A stretch of 44,350 bases of DNA, taken from assembly GCF_032854445.1 (NCBI RefSeq), contig NW_027018306.1:1-44350 (forward strand), in the 5' to 3' direction. The DNA is from Liolophura sinensis. Lineage: Eukaryota; Mollusca; Polyplacophora; Chitonida; Chitonidae. The stretch's first letter is position 1. Each line of letters begins with the position of its first letter. The translations under genes were made by a program, and so were the position numbers. This document shows, piece by piece, positions 23,513 to 34,876 of this stretch. Below the pieces are notes generated by a model. That model saw nothing but the letters and a program-made list of their open reading frames with translations, was not told where the DNA came from and ran no database searches.

Positions 23513-24840
23513 ATAATCACGTGCCCAGCGACGGCTCTTACTCGATGGAACCCAAGGAAAATTGCAATTTTTCAACAGCTGGAGATGCCTGGCCCAATTC
23601 CGCATCTTTTCTTACCTTATTGATGTGGGTCATTGTTTAATTGTACTTTTTACAGCAGACTGTATCAAGTACCTTGTGTTTTCTAGATACAAATGGTGTT
23701 GTTTTTCTACATGTAGATAAAGACATTGAGATTGTCCTCGACTTAGAAGTAAGACAATTGCTGGGTGAGTTAAATGAGCTTGGCCCAAAGATTTGACGTC
23801 TTCTGGGCTACCGAAGGGCACATAACTTATAGTGAAAAGTTGAATATAGCAATGACCAGTGGCGATGGTACATAGTACAGTGTAGCCGATATCAATTAAC
23901 AAAAAGACCAGGCAAAAGTCCAAAACTGGAAAAACTGCTGCAATGCCGTTTTTAAGAGGCTAATCCGACGTATTTTGTGACGAGAAATCGAATGGTGCAA
24001 ACGCGTTGCTCTCCGACCAATACTTTTGATTGTAGCGACAATTAAATGATCATTTATGTCATAATCACGTGTCCAGCAACGGCTCTTACTCCATGGAAAC
24101 CAAGGAAATTTGCAATTTTTCAACAGCTGGAGATGCCTGACCCAATTTCGCATCTTTTGGCACCTTATTGATGTGAGTCAGTGTTCAATTGTACTTTTTA
24201 CAGCAGACTGTATCAAGTACCTTGTGTTTTCTAGATACAAATGGTGTGGTTATTCTACATGTAAATAAAGACATTGAGATTGTCTTCGACTTAGAAGTAA
24301 GACAATTGCTGGGTGAGTTAAATGGGCTTGGCCCAAAGATTTGACGTCTTCTGGGCTACCGAAGGGCACATAACTTATAGTCAAAAGTTGAATATAGCAA
24401 TGGACCAGTCGCGATGGTACATAGTACATTGTTGCCGATATCAATTAACAAAAAGACAAGGCAAAAATGCAAAAGTGGAAAAACTGTTCCAATCCCGTTT
24501 GTAAGAGGCTAATCCGACGTAGTTTGTGACGAGAAATCGAATGGTGCAAACCGCGTTGCTCTCCTACCAATACTTTTGGCTGTAGCGACAATTAAATGAT
24601 CATTTATGTCATAATTAAGTGCCCAGCAACGGGTCTTACTCCATGGAAACCAAGGAAATTTGCAATTTTTCAACAGCTGGAGATGCTTGGCCCAATTCCG
24701 CATCTTTCAGAACCTTATTGATGTGGGTCAGTGTTCAATTGTACTTTTTACAGCAGACCTGTATCAAGTACCTTGTGTTTTCTAGATACAAATGGTGTGG
24801 TTTTTCTACATGTAGATAAAGACATGAGATTGTCTTCGAC

Positions 24841-24843
24841 TTA
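24841..24843. repeat. Target-site duplication TTA, left
   Basis: TTA precedes the element and is repeated at 25559-25561. Removing the element and one TTA restores CGACTTAGAAGTAAG, the intact monomer sequence. A 3-bp TTA/TAA duplication is the hallmark of PIF/Harbinger insertion. Confidence 0.9.
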
Positions 24844-24860
24844 AGCCGCGTTTAGACTAC
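24844..24860 (+). repeat. Harbinger-like left terminal inverted repeat
   Basis: AGCCGCGTTTAGACTAC directly follows the TTA duplication. It pairs with 25542-25558 in inverted orientation, with 15 of 17 positions identical. Confidence 0.9.
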
Positions 24861-25123
24861 AGCCGGGCCGGGCCCATTTTAGCAGGGTCGCGCTTGATCA
24901 GGGCCGAGCCCCCTTGACAAGTACCGTTTACATTACACGCCTCGCTGGCGGGCCAAATCCATCATCACAAACAGGAACGACAACTCAGGTTGAGTTGGGC
25001 TATTTATTTGTGGCACTCTTCAGACATTGGAGGTACAAACACTTTATTCAGCTGCGAAAATGGCGCTGCCAGTAGTTGTAAGGCAAAGATGCAGACGGCC
25101 TTTTCGAAACTCATATACATCAC

Positions 25124-25246
25124 CTGTATGATGTTCTCGTTGTGACGAGCGCTCTCAAGTTGCGCCTGCACGTTTTCCTCGCCCCAAATAGCTATTAGCT
25201 GTTCTGTCTCCTCTTTTGTCCAAGTAGCGCCACGATTTGTTGACAT
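25124..25246 (-). pseudogene. Truncated Myb/SANT-like DNA-binding protein, first-exon remnant of the Harbinger-like element
   Basis: Reading the minus strand from ATG at 25246-25244 (A at -3) gives 41 residues beginning MSTNRGATWTKEETEQL, with IWGEENVQAQLE following. Trp9 and Trp21, an acidic stretch and the helical spacing match the start of the Myb/SANT-like domain of Harbinger-associated proteins, which bind transposon ends. After ...NENIIQ the sequence reads CAG|GTGATG, a good 5' splice site, and the translation beyond it no longer looks like the domain. The frame stays open to 25004, and upstream to 25360, but those parts look non-coding. The rest of the domain, normally ending in a third helix with a further tryptophan, is absent, and no nuclease frame remains. 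It could encode a short peptide if unspliced. I treat it as a relic. Confidence 0.6.
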
Positions 25247-25479
25247 ATTTAAATTCTTATTGTTCGAAAAAAAGTGCGCCAACTGAAAAGCCGGAAGTGG
25301 AAGGTCAGAGGAAGTTGCCTTTAAGCATGCGCAGTTAAGTCCTCTGAGCGGGCCAGGCACGGTGACGCGTTTACACTACACGTTTAGCTAGCCGAGCCGA
25401 GCTTCAGCTGGGCCGAGCCTACCTCTCGTTGAGGGGTTCGGCCCGGTCAAATCTGGCACGGTGCCGAGTACGCTTAACC

Positions 25480-25558
25480 CGTTTAGACTACCCAATTTTT
25501 GCCGGGCCGTGCCCATCAGGGCCGAGCCCGGTTGAAAAGCGGTAGTGTAAACGGGGCT
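25480..25558 (+). repeat. Right subterminal repeat and right terminal inverted repeat of the Harbinger-like element
   Basis: Starting with CGTTTAGACTAC and followed by GCCGGGCCGTGCCCAT and CAGGGCCGAGCCC, this end repeats the left end (24849-24920) in direct orientation. It then closes with the inverted terminus at 25542-25558. The element therefore has both direct and inverted similarity between its ends. Confidence 0.75.
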
Positions 25559-25561
25559 TTA
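25559..25561. repeat. Target-site duplication TTA, right
   Basis: This is the matching copy of 24841-24843. The monomer continues immediately with GAAGTAAGACAATTG. Confidence 0.9.
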
Positions 25562-26582
25562 GAAGTAAGACAATTGCTGGGTGAGTTAAATGGGCTTGGC
25601 CTAAAGATTTGACGTCTTCTGGGCTACAGAAGGGCACTTAACTTATAGTGAAAAGTTGAATACAGTAATGACCAGCCGCGATGGTACATAGTACAGTGTA
25701 GCCGATTTCAATAACCAAAAAGACCAGGCAAAAGTCCAAAACTGGAACAACTGTTCCTATGCTGTTTGTAAGAGGCTAATCCGACGTATTTTGTGACGAG
25801 AAATCGAATGGTGCAAACCGCGTTCCTCTCCGATTAATACTTTTGGCTGTAGCGACACTTAAATGATCATTGATGTCATAAGTGCACAGCAACGGCTCTT
25901 ACTCCATGGAAACCAAGGAAATTTGCAATTTTTCAACAGCTGATAATGGCTGACCCAATTCCGCATCTTTTGGCACCTTATTGATGTGGGTCAGTGTTCA
26001 ATTGTACTTTTTACAGCAGACGGTATCAAGTACGTTGTGTTTTCTAGATACAAATGGTGTGGATATTCTACATGTAGATAAAGATATTGAGTTTGTCTTC
26101 GACTTAGAAGTAAGACAATTGCTGGGTGAGTTAAATGGGCTTGGCCCAAAGATTTGACGTCTTCTGGGCTACCGAAGGGCACATAACTTATAGTGAAAAG
26201 TTGAATATAGCAATGACCAGTCGCGATGGTACATAGTACAGTGTAGCCGATTTCAATTAACAAAAAGAACAGGCTAACGTCCAAAACTGGAAAAACTGTT
26301 GCAATGTCGTTTGTAAGAGGCTAATCCGACGTATTTTGTGACGCGAAATCGAATGGTGCAAACCGCGTTGCTCTCCGATCATTACTTTTGGCTGTAGCGA
26401 CAATTAAATGATCATTTATGTCATAATCATGTGCCCAGCAACGGGTCTTACTCCATGGAAACCAAGGAAATTTGCATTTTTTCAACAGCTGGAGATGCCT
26501 AGCCCAATTGCGCATCTTTTGGCACCTTATTGATGTGGGGTCAGTGTTCAATTGTACTTTTTACAGCAGACTGTATAAAGTA
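25562..26582 (+). repeat. 549-bp satellite, short + strand segment before the inversion point
   Basis: This holds the rest of the monomer split by the Harbinger-like element, a unit from 25878, and a truncated unit from 26423 that ends at about monomer position 160. The unit at 25878 lacks five bases at its start (ATAAGTGCACAGC instead of ATAATCACGTGCCCAGC), so it has no CACGTG box. Substitutions are more frequent than in the left array, fitting older or less homogenised units near a breakpoint. Confidence 0.93.
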
Positions 26583-26585
26583 TTT
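26579..26585. other. Orientation-switch junction of the satellite array (->|<-)
   Basis: Satellite on the + strand runs to CTGTATAAAGTA and then changes within a few bases to the reverse complement of monomer position about 49, reading TTTCCCTTGTTTCCATG. The join uses at most a few bases of shared sequence. Monomer positions 50-160 are missing from the point of symmetry, so it is not a perfect palindrome. A simple inversion or an illegitimate join between opposed arrays explains it. Confidence 0.9.
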
Positions 26586-27192
26586 CCCTTGTTTCCATGA
26601 AGTAAGAGCCGTTGCTGGGCACGTGACTATGGCATCAATGATCATTCAATTGTCGCTACAGCCAAAAGTATTGGTCGGAAAGCAACGCGGTTTGCACCAT
26701 TCGATTTCTCGTCACAAAATACGTCGGATTAGCCTCTTACCAGCACCACTGGGACAGTTTGTCCAGTTTTTCATTTTTGCCTGGTCTTTTTGTTAATTTG
26801 AAATCGGCTACACTGTACTATGTACCATCGCGACTGGTCATTACTATATTCAACTTTTGACTATAAGTTATGTGCCTTTCGGTAGCCCAGAAGACGTCAA
26901 ATCTTCGGGCTAAGCCCATTTAACTCACCCAGCAATTGTCTTACTTCTAAGTCGAAGACAATCTCAATGTCTTTATCTACGTGTAGAAAAACCACACCAT
27001 TTGCACATATAAAACACAAGGTACTTGATACAGTCTGCTGTCAAAAGTACACTTAAACACTGGCCCACATAAATAAGGTGCCAAAAGATGCGGAATTGGG
27101 CCAGGCATCTGCAGCTGTTTAAAAAACTGCAAATTTCCCTGGTTTCCATGGAGTAAGAGCCGTTGCTGGGCATATGACTATGACATCAATGA

Positions 27193-30100
27193 TCATTCAA
27201 TTGTCGCTACAGCCAAAAGTATTGGTCGGAGAGCAACGCGGTTTGCACCATTCGATTTCTCGTCACAAAATACGTCGGATTAGCCTCTTACCAGCAGCAC
27301 TAGAACAGGTTTTCCCCTTTTGCATTTTTGCCTCGTCTTTTTGTTAATTGAAATCGGCTAAACTGTACTATGTACCATGGCGAATGGTCATTACTATATT
27401 CAACTTTTGACTATAAGTTATGTGCCCTTCGGTAGCCCAGAAGACGTCAAATCTTTGGGCTAAGCCCATTTAACTCACCCAGCAATTGTCTTATTTCTAA
27501 GTCCAAGACAATCTCAATGTCTTCATCTACGTGTAGAAAAACCACACCATTTGTACATAAAAATTACAAGGTGCTTGATACAGTCTGCTGTAAAAGGTAC
27601 AACCGATCATTGACCCACATCAATATAGTTCTGAAAGATGCGGAATTGGGCCAGGCATCGGCAGCTGTTTAAAAACTTGCATATTTCCCTGATTTCCATG
27701 GAGTAAGAGCCGTTGCTGGGCACGTGACTATGACATCAATAATAATTCAATTGTCGCTACAGCCAAAAGTATTGGTCGGAGAGCAACGAGATTTGCACCA
27801 TTCGATTTCTCGTCACAAACTACGTCGGATTAGCCTCTTCCCAGCAGCACTGGAACAGTTTTACCACTTTTGCATTTTTGCCTGGTCTTTTTGTTAATTG
27901 AAATCGGCTACACTGTACTATGTACCATCGCGACTGGTAATTACTATATTTAACTTTTGACTAAAAGTTATGTGCCCTTCGGTAGCCCAGAAGACGTCAA
28001 ATCTTTGGGCTAAGCCCATTTAACTCACCCAGCAATTGTCTTACTTCTAAGTCGAAGACATTCTCAATGTCTTTATCTACATGTAGAAAAACCACACCAT
28101 TTGCACATATAAAACACAAGGTACTTGATACAGTCTGCTGTCAAAAGTACACTTAAACACTGACCCACATAAGTAAGGTGCCAAAAGATGCGCAATTGGG
28201 CCAGGCATCGGCAGCTGTTTAAAAAATTGCAAATTTCCCTGGTTTCCATGGAGTATGAGCCGTTGCTGGGCACGTGACTATGACATCAATGATCATTCAA
28301 TTGTCGCTACAGCCAAAACTATTGGTCGGAGAGCAACGCGGTTTGCACCATTCGATTTCTCGTCACAAAATACGTCGGATTAGCCTCTTACAAACAGCAT
28401 CGCAACAGTTTTTCCACTTTTGCATATTTGCCTGGTCTTTTTGTTAATTGAAATCGGCTACACTATACTATGTACTATCGCGAATGGTTATTACTATATT
28501 CAACTTTCGACTATAAGTTATGTGCCCTTCGGTAGCCCAGAAGACGTCAAATCTTTGGGCTCAGTCCATTTAACTCACTCAGCAATTGTCTTACTTCTAA
28601 GTCCAAGACAATCTCAATGTCTTTAATTACGTGTAGAAAAACCACACCAATTGTATATAAAAAACACAATGTACTTGATACAGTCTGCTGTAAAAAGTAC
28701 ACCTAAACACTGAACCTCATTAATAAGGTGCCAAATGATGCGGAATTGGGCAAGGTATCGGCAGCGTTTTAAAAATTTGCAAATTTCCCTAGTTTCCATG
28801 GAGTAAGAGCCGTTGTTGGGCATGTGACTATGACATCAATGATCATTCAATCGTCGTTACAGCCAAAAGTATTGGTCGGAGAGCAACGCGGTTTGCACCA
28901 TTCGATTTCTCGTCACAAAATACGTCGGATTAGCCTCTTACCAGCAGCATTGGAACAGTTTTTCCACTTTGGGATTTTTGCCTGGGCTTCTTGCTAATTG
29001 AAATCGGCTACATTTACTATGTACCATCGCGACTGGTCATTACTATAGTCAATTTTTGATTATAAGTTATGTGCCCTTCGGTAGCCCAGAAGACGTCAAA
29101 TCTTTGGGCCAAGCCCATTTAACTCATCCAGCAATTGTCTTACTTCTAACTCGAAGACAAACTCAATGTCTTTATCTACATGTTGAAAAACCACACGATT
29201 TGTATATAAAAAACACAAGGTACTTGATACAGTCTGCTGTAAAAAGTACAATTAAAAACTGACCCACATCAATAAAGTGCCAAAAGATGCGCAATTGGGC
29301 CAGGCATCTCCAGCTGTTGAAAAATTGCAAATTTCCTTGGTTTCCATGGAGTAAGAGCCGTTGTTAGGCACGTGATTTTCACATAAATGCTCATTCAATT
29401 GTCGCTACAGCCAAAAGTATTGGTCGGAGAGCAACGCGGTTTGCACCATTCGATTTCTCGTCACAAAATACGTCGGATTAGCCTCTTACCAGCAGCACTG
29501 GAACAGTTTTTCCACTTTGGGATTTTTGCCTGGGCTTTTTGCTAATTAAATTCGGCTACATTTACTGTGTAATATCGCGACTGGTCATTACTATAGTCAA
29601 CTTTTGATTATAAGTTATGTGCCCTTCGGTAGCCCAGAAGACGTCAAATCTTTGGGCCAAGCCCATTTAACTCATCCAGCAATTGTCTTACTTCTAAGTC
29701 GAAGACAAACTCAATGTCTTTATCTACATGTTGAAAAACCACACCATTTGTATATAAAAAACACAAGGTACTTGATACAGTCTGCTGTAAAAAGTACAAT
29801 TAAACACTGACCCACATCAATAAGGTGCCAAAAGATGCGCAATTGGGCCAGGCATCTCCAGCTGTTGAAAAATTGCAAATTTCCTTGGTTTCCATGGAGT
29901 AAGAGCCGTTGTTAGGCACGTGATTTTCACATAAATGCTCATTCAATTGTCGCTACAGCCAAAAGTATTGGTCGGAGAGCAACGCGGTTTGCACCATTCG
30001 ATTTCTCGTCACAAAATACGTCGGATTAGCCTCTTACCAGCAGCATTGGAACAGTTTTTCCACTTTGGGATTTTTGCCTGGGCTTTTTGCTAATTCAATT

Positions 30101-31034
30101 CGGCTACATATTTTATGTAATATCGCGACTGGTCATTACTATAGTCAACTTTTGATTATAAGGTATATGCCCTTCGGTAGCCCAGAAGACGTCAAATCTT
30201 TGGGCCAAGTCCATTTAACTCATCCAGCAATTGTCTTACTTCTAAGTCGAAGACAATCTCAATGTCTTTATCTACATGTTGAAAAACCACACCATTTGTA
30301 TATAAAAAACACAAGGTACTTGATACAGTCTGCTGTAAAAAGTACAATTAAACACTGACCCACATCAATAAGGTGCCAAAAGATGCGCAATTGGGCCAGG
30401 CATCTCCAGCTGTTGAAAAATTGCATATTTCCTTGGTTTCCATGGAGTAAGAGCCGTTGTTAGGCACGTGATTTTCACATAAATGCTCATTCAATTGTCG
30501 CTACAGCCAAAAGTATTGGTCGGAGAGCAACGTGGTTTGCACCATTCGATTTCTCGTCACAAAATACGTCGGATTAGCCTCTTTCCAGCAGCATTGGAAC
30601 AGTTTTTCCACTTTGGGATTTTTGCCTGGGCTTTTTGCTAATTAAATTCGGCTACATTTACTATGTAATATCGCGACTGGTCATTACTATAGTCAACTTT
30701 TGATTATAAGTTATGTGCCTTTCGGTAGCGCAAAAAACGTCAAATCTTTGGGCCAAGCCCATTTAACTCATCCAGGAATTGTCTTACTTCTAAGTCGAAG
30801 ACAATCTCAATGTCTTTATCTACAAGTTGAAAAACCACACCATTTGTATATAAAAAACACAAGGTACTTGATACAGTCTGCTGTAAAAAGTACAATTAAA
30901 AACTGACCCACATCAATAAGGTGCCAAAAGATGCGCAATTGGGCCAGGCATCTCCAGCTGTTGAAAAATTGCAAATTTCCTTGGTTTCCATGGAGTAAGA
31001 GCCGTTGTTAGGCACGTGATTTTCACATAAATGC
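27193..31034 (-). repeat. Seven-unit higher-order repeat, copy 1 (3,842 bp)
   Basis: The block is followed directly by a nearly identical copy at 31035-34876, every landmark being shifted by 3,842 bp. The edges lie in a conserved stretch starting TCATTCAATTGTCGC, which recurs a third time at 34877 and matches copy starts for about 107 bp before diverging. Unequal exchange within the conserved core is the simplest origin. Confidence 0.95.
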
Positions 31035-34000
31035 TCATTCAATTGTCGCTACAGCCAAAAGTATTGGTCGGAGAGCAACGCGGTTTGCACCATTCGATTT
31101 CTCGTCACAAAATACGTCGGATTAGCCTCTTACCAGCAGCACTAGAACAGGTTTTCCCCTTTTGCATTTTTGCCTCGTCTTTTTGTTAATTGAAATCGGC
31201 TAAACTGTACTATGTACCATGGCGAATGGTCATTACTATATTCAACTTTTGACTATAAGTTATGTGCCCTTCGGTAGCCCAGAAGACGTCAAATCTTTGG
31301 GCTAAGCCCATTTAACTCACCCAGCAATTGTCTTATTTCTAAGTCCAAGACAATCTCAATGTCTTCATCTACGTGTAGAAAAACCACACCATTTGTACAT
31401 AAAAATTACAAGGTGCTTGATACAGTCTGCTGTAAAAGGTACAACCGATCATTGACCCACATCAATATAGTTCTGAAAGATGCGGAATTGGGCCAGGCAT
31501 CGGCAGCTGTTTAAAAACTTGCATATTTCCCTGATTTCCATGGAGTAAGAGCCGTTGCTGGGCACGTGACTATGACATCAATAATAATTCAATTGTCGCT
31601 ACAGCCAAAAGTATTGGTCGGAGAGCAACGAGATTTGCACCATTCGATTTCTCGTCACAAACTACGTCGGATTAGCCTCTTCCCAGCAGCACTGGAACAG
31701 TTTTACCACTTTTGCATTTTTGCCTGGTCTTTTTGTTAATTGAAATCGGCTACACTGTACTATGTACCATCGCGACTGGTAATTACTATATTTAACTTTT
31801 GACTAAAAGTTATGTGCCCTTCGGTAGCCCAGAAGACGTCAAATCTTTGGGCTAAGCCCATTTAACTCACCCAGCAATTGTCTTACTTCTAAGTCGAAGA
31901 CATTCTCAATGTCTTTATCTACATGTAGAAAAACCACACCATTTGCACATATAAAACACAAGGTACTTGATACAGTCTGCTGTCAAAAGTACACTTAAAC
32001 ACTGACCCACATAAGTAAGGTGCCAAAAGATGCGCAATTGGGCCAGGCATCGGCAGCTGTTTAAAAAATTGCAAATTTCCCTGGTTTCCATGGAGTATGA
32101 GCCGTTGCTGGGCACGTGACTATGACATCAATGATCATTCAATTGTCGCTACAGCCAAAACTATTGGTCGGAGAGCAACGCGGTTTGCACCATTCGATTT
32201 CTCGTCACAAAATACGTCGGATTAGCCTCTTACAAACAGCATCGCAACAGTTTTTCCACTTTTGCATATTTGCCTGGTCTTTTTGTTAATTGAAATCGGC
32301 TACACTATACTATGTACTATCGCGAATGGTTATTACTATATTCAACTTTCGACTATAAGTTATGTGCCCTTCGGTAGCCCAGAAGACGTCAAATCTTTGG
32401 GCTCAGTCCATTTAACTCACTCAGCAATTGTCTTACTTCTAAGTCCAAGACAATCTCAATGTCTTTAATTACGTGTAGAAAAACCACACCAATTGTATAT
32501 AAAAAACACAATGTACTTGATACAGTCTGCTGTAAAAAGTACACCTAAACACTGAACCTCATTAATAAGGTGCCAAATGATGCGGAATTGGGCAAGGTAT
32601 CGGCAGCGTTTTAAAAATTTGCAAATTTCCCTAGTTTCCATGGAGTAAGAGCCGTTGTTGGGCATGTGACTATGACATCAATGATCATTCAATCGTCGTT
32701 ACAGCCAAAAGTATTGGTCGGAGAGCAACGCGGTTTGCACCATTCGATTTCTCGTCACAAAATACGTCGGATTAGCCTCTTACCAGCAGCATTGGAACAG
32801 TTTTTCCACTTTGGGATTTTTGCCTGGGCTTCTTGCTAATTGAAATCGGCTACATTTACTATGTACCATCGCGACTGGTCATTACTATAGTCAACTTTTG
32901 ATTATAAGTTATGTGCCCTTCGGTAGCCCAGAAGACGTCAAATCTTTGGGCCAAGCCCATTTAACTCATCCAGCAATTGTCTTACTTCTAACTCGAAGAC
33001 AAACTCAATGTCTTTATCTACATGTTGAAAAACCACACGATTTGTATATAAAAAACAAAAGGTACTTGATACAGTCTGCTGTAAAAAGTACAATTAAAAA
33101 CTGACCCACATCAATAAAGTGCCAAAAGATGCGCAATTGGGCCAGGCATCTCCAGCTGTTGAAAAATTGCAAATTTCCTTGGTTTCCATGGAGTAAGAGC
33201 CGTTGTTAGGCACGTGATTTTCACATAAATGCTCATTCAATTGTCGCTACAGCCAAAAGTATTGGTCGGAGAGCAACGCGGTTTGCACCATTCGATTTCT
33301 CGTCACAAAATACGTCGGATTAGCCTCTTACCAGCAGCACTGGAACAGTTTTTCCACTTTGGGATTTTTGCCTGGGCTTTTTGCTAATTAAATTCGGCTA
33401 CATTTACTGTGTAATATCGCGACTGGTCATTACTATAGTCAACTTTTGATTATAAGTTATGTGCCCTTCGGTAGCCCAGAAGACGTCAAATCTTTGGGCC
33501 AAGCCCATTTAACTCATCCAGCAATTGTCTTACTTCTAAGTCGAAGACAAACTCAATGTCTTTATCTACATGTTGAAAAACCACACCATTTGTATATAAA
33601 AAACACAAGGTACTTGATACAGTCTGCTGTAAAAAGTACAATTAAACACTGACCCACATCAATAAAGTGCCAAAAGATGCGCAATTGGGCCAGGCATCTC
33701 CAGCTGTTGAAAAATTGCAAATTTCCTTGGTTTCCATGGAGTAAGAGCCGTTGTTAGGCACGTGATTTTCACATAAATGCTCATTCAATTGTCGCTACAG
33801 CCAAAAGTATTGGTCGGAGAGCAACGCGGTTTGCACCATTCGATTTCTCGTCACAAAATACGTCGGATTAGCCTCTTACCAGCAGCATTGGAACAGTTTT
33901 TCCACTTTGGGATTTTTGCCTGGGCTTTTTGCTAATTCAATTCGGCTACATATTTTATGTAATATCGCGACTGGTCATTACTATAGTCAACTTTTGATTA

Positions 34001-34876
34001 TAAGGTATATGCCCTTCGGTAGCCCAGAAGACGTCAAATCTTTGGGCCAAGTCCATTTAACTCATCCAGCAATTGTCTTACTTCTAAGTCGAAGACAATC
34101 TCAATGTCTTTATCTACATGTTGAAAAACCACACCATTTGTATATAAAAAACACAAGGTACTTGATACAGTCTGCTGTAAAAAGTACAATTAAACACTGA
34201 CCCACATCAATAAGGTGCCAAAAGATGCGCAATTGGGCCAGGCATCTCCAGCTGTTGAAAAATTGCATATTTCCTTGGTTTCCATGGAGTAAGAGCCGTT
34301 GTTAGGCACGTGATTTTCACATAAATGCTCATTCAATTGTCGCTACAGCCAAAAGTATTGGTCGGAGAGCAACGTGGTTTGCACCATTCGATTTCTCGTC
34401 ACAAAATACGTCGGATTAGCCTCTTTCCAGCAGCATTGGAACAGTTTTTCCACTTTGGGATTTTTGCCTGGGCTTTTTGCTAATTAAATTCGGCTACATT
34501 TACTATGTAATATCGCGACTGGTCATTACTATAGTCAACTTTTGATTATAAGTTATGTGCCTTTCGGTAGCGCAAAAAACGTCAAATCTTTGGGCCAAGC
34601 CCATTTAACTCATCCAGGAATTGTCTTACTTCTAAGTCGAAGACAATCTCAATGTCTTTATCTACAAGTTGAAAAACCACACCATTTGTATATAAAAAAC
34701 ACAAGGTACTTGATACAGTCTGCTGTAAAAAGTACAATTAAAAACTGACCCACATCAATAAGGTGCCAAAAGATGCGCAATTGGGCCAGGCATCTCCAGC
34801 TGTTGAAAAATTGCAAATTTCCTTGGTTTCCATGGAGTAAGAGCCGTTGTTAGGCACGTGATTTTCACATAAATGC
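31035..34876 (-). repeat. Seven-unit higher-order repeat, copy 2 (3,842 bp)
   Basis: Near-perfect duplicate of 27193-31034. By eye I found only a few differences: CAATTTTTGATTAT at 29049 versus CAACTTTTG at 32891, AAAACACAAGG versus AAAACAAAAGG near 33055, and AATAAGGTGCC at 29819 versus AATAAAGTGCC near 33661. Identity is therefore very high and the event is recent, or one copy is an assembly duplication. Confidence 0.95.

Larger units (their letters stand above)
17684..24843 (+). repeat. 549-bp satellite array, middle segment
   Basis: This is the remainder of the monomer interrupted by the LTR, followed by units starting at 18021, 18570, 19120, 19669, 20219, 20768, 21317, 21869, 22419, 22965, 23513, 24061 and 24611. 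The units differ from those left of the LTR by more private substitutions, for example CAACGGGTCTTACTCC, AATATACCAATGACC and GTGACGTGAAATGG. They carry few one-base indels. Units near 23281 and 24381 have TAGTCAAAAGTTG, a variant otherwise typical of the inverted arm. The last unit is cut at monomer position 233 by the Harbinger-like element. Confidence 0.95.
24844..25558 (-). mobile_element. PIF/Harbinger-like non-autonomous DNA transposon, 715 bp
   Basis: Seen: a GC-rich insertion in the AT-rich satellite with TTA duplications and 17-bp terminal inverted repeats differing at two positions (AGCCGCGTTTAGACTAC at 24844-24860; AGCCCCGTTTACACTAC read inward from 25558). CGTTTAGACTAC-like words recur inside at 24925, 25368 and 25480. 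The minus strand carries a short Myb/SANT-like coding stretch. Known: Harbinger elements duplicate TWA targets and encode a DDE nuclease plus a Myb-like DNA-binding protein. Inferred: a deletion derivative that kept the start of the Myb-like gene and lost the nuclease gene, so it would need proteins supplied elsewhere. The strand given is that of the coding remnant. Confidence 0.85.

Noticed and set aside
26500-26700. Perfect palindrome at the orientation switch
   Set aside because: The two arms abut at different monomer positions (~160 and ~49), so the bases at the join are not mirror images.
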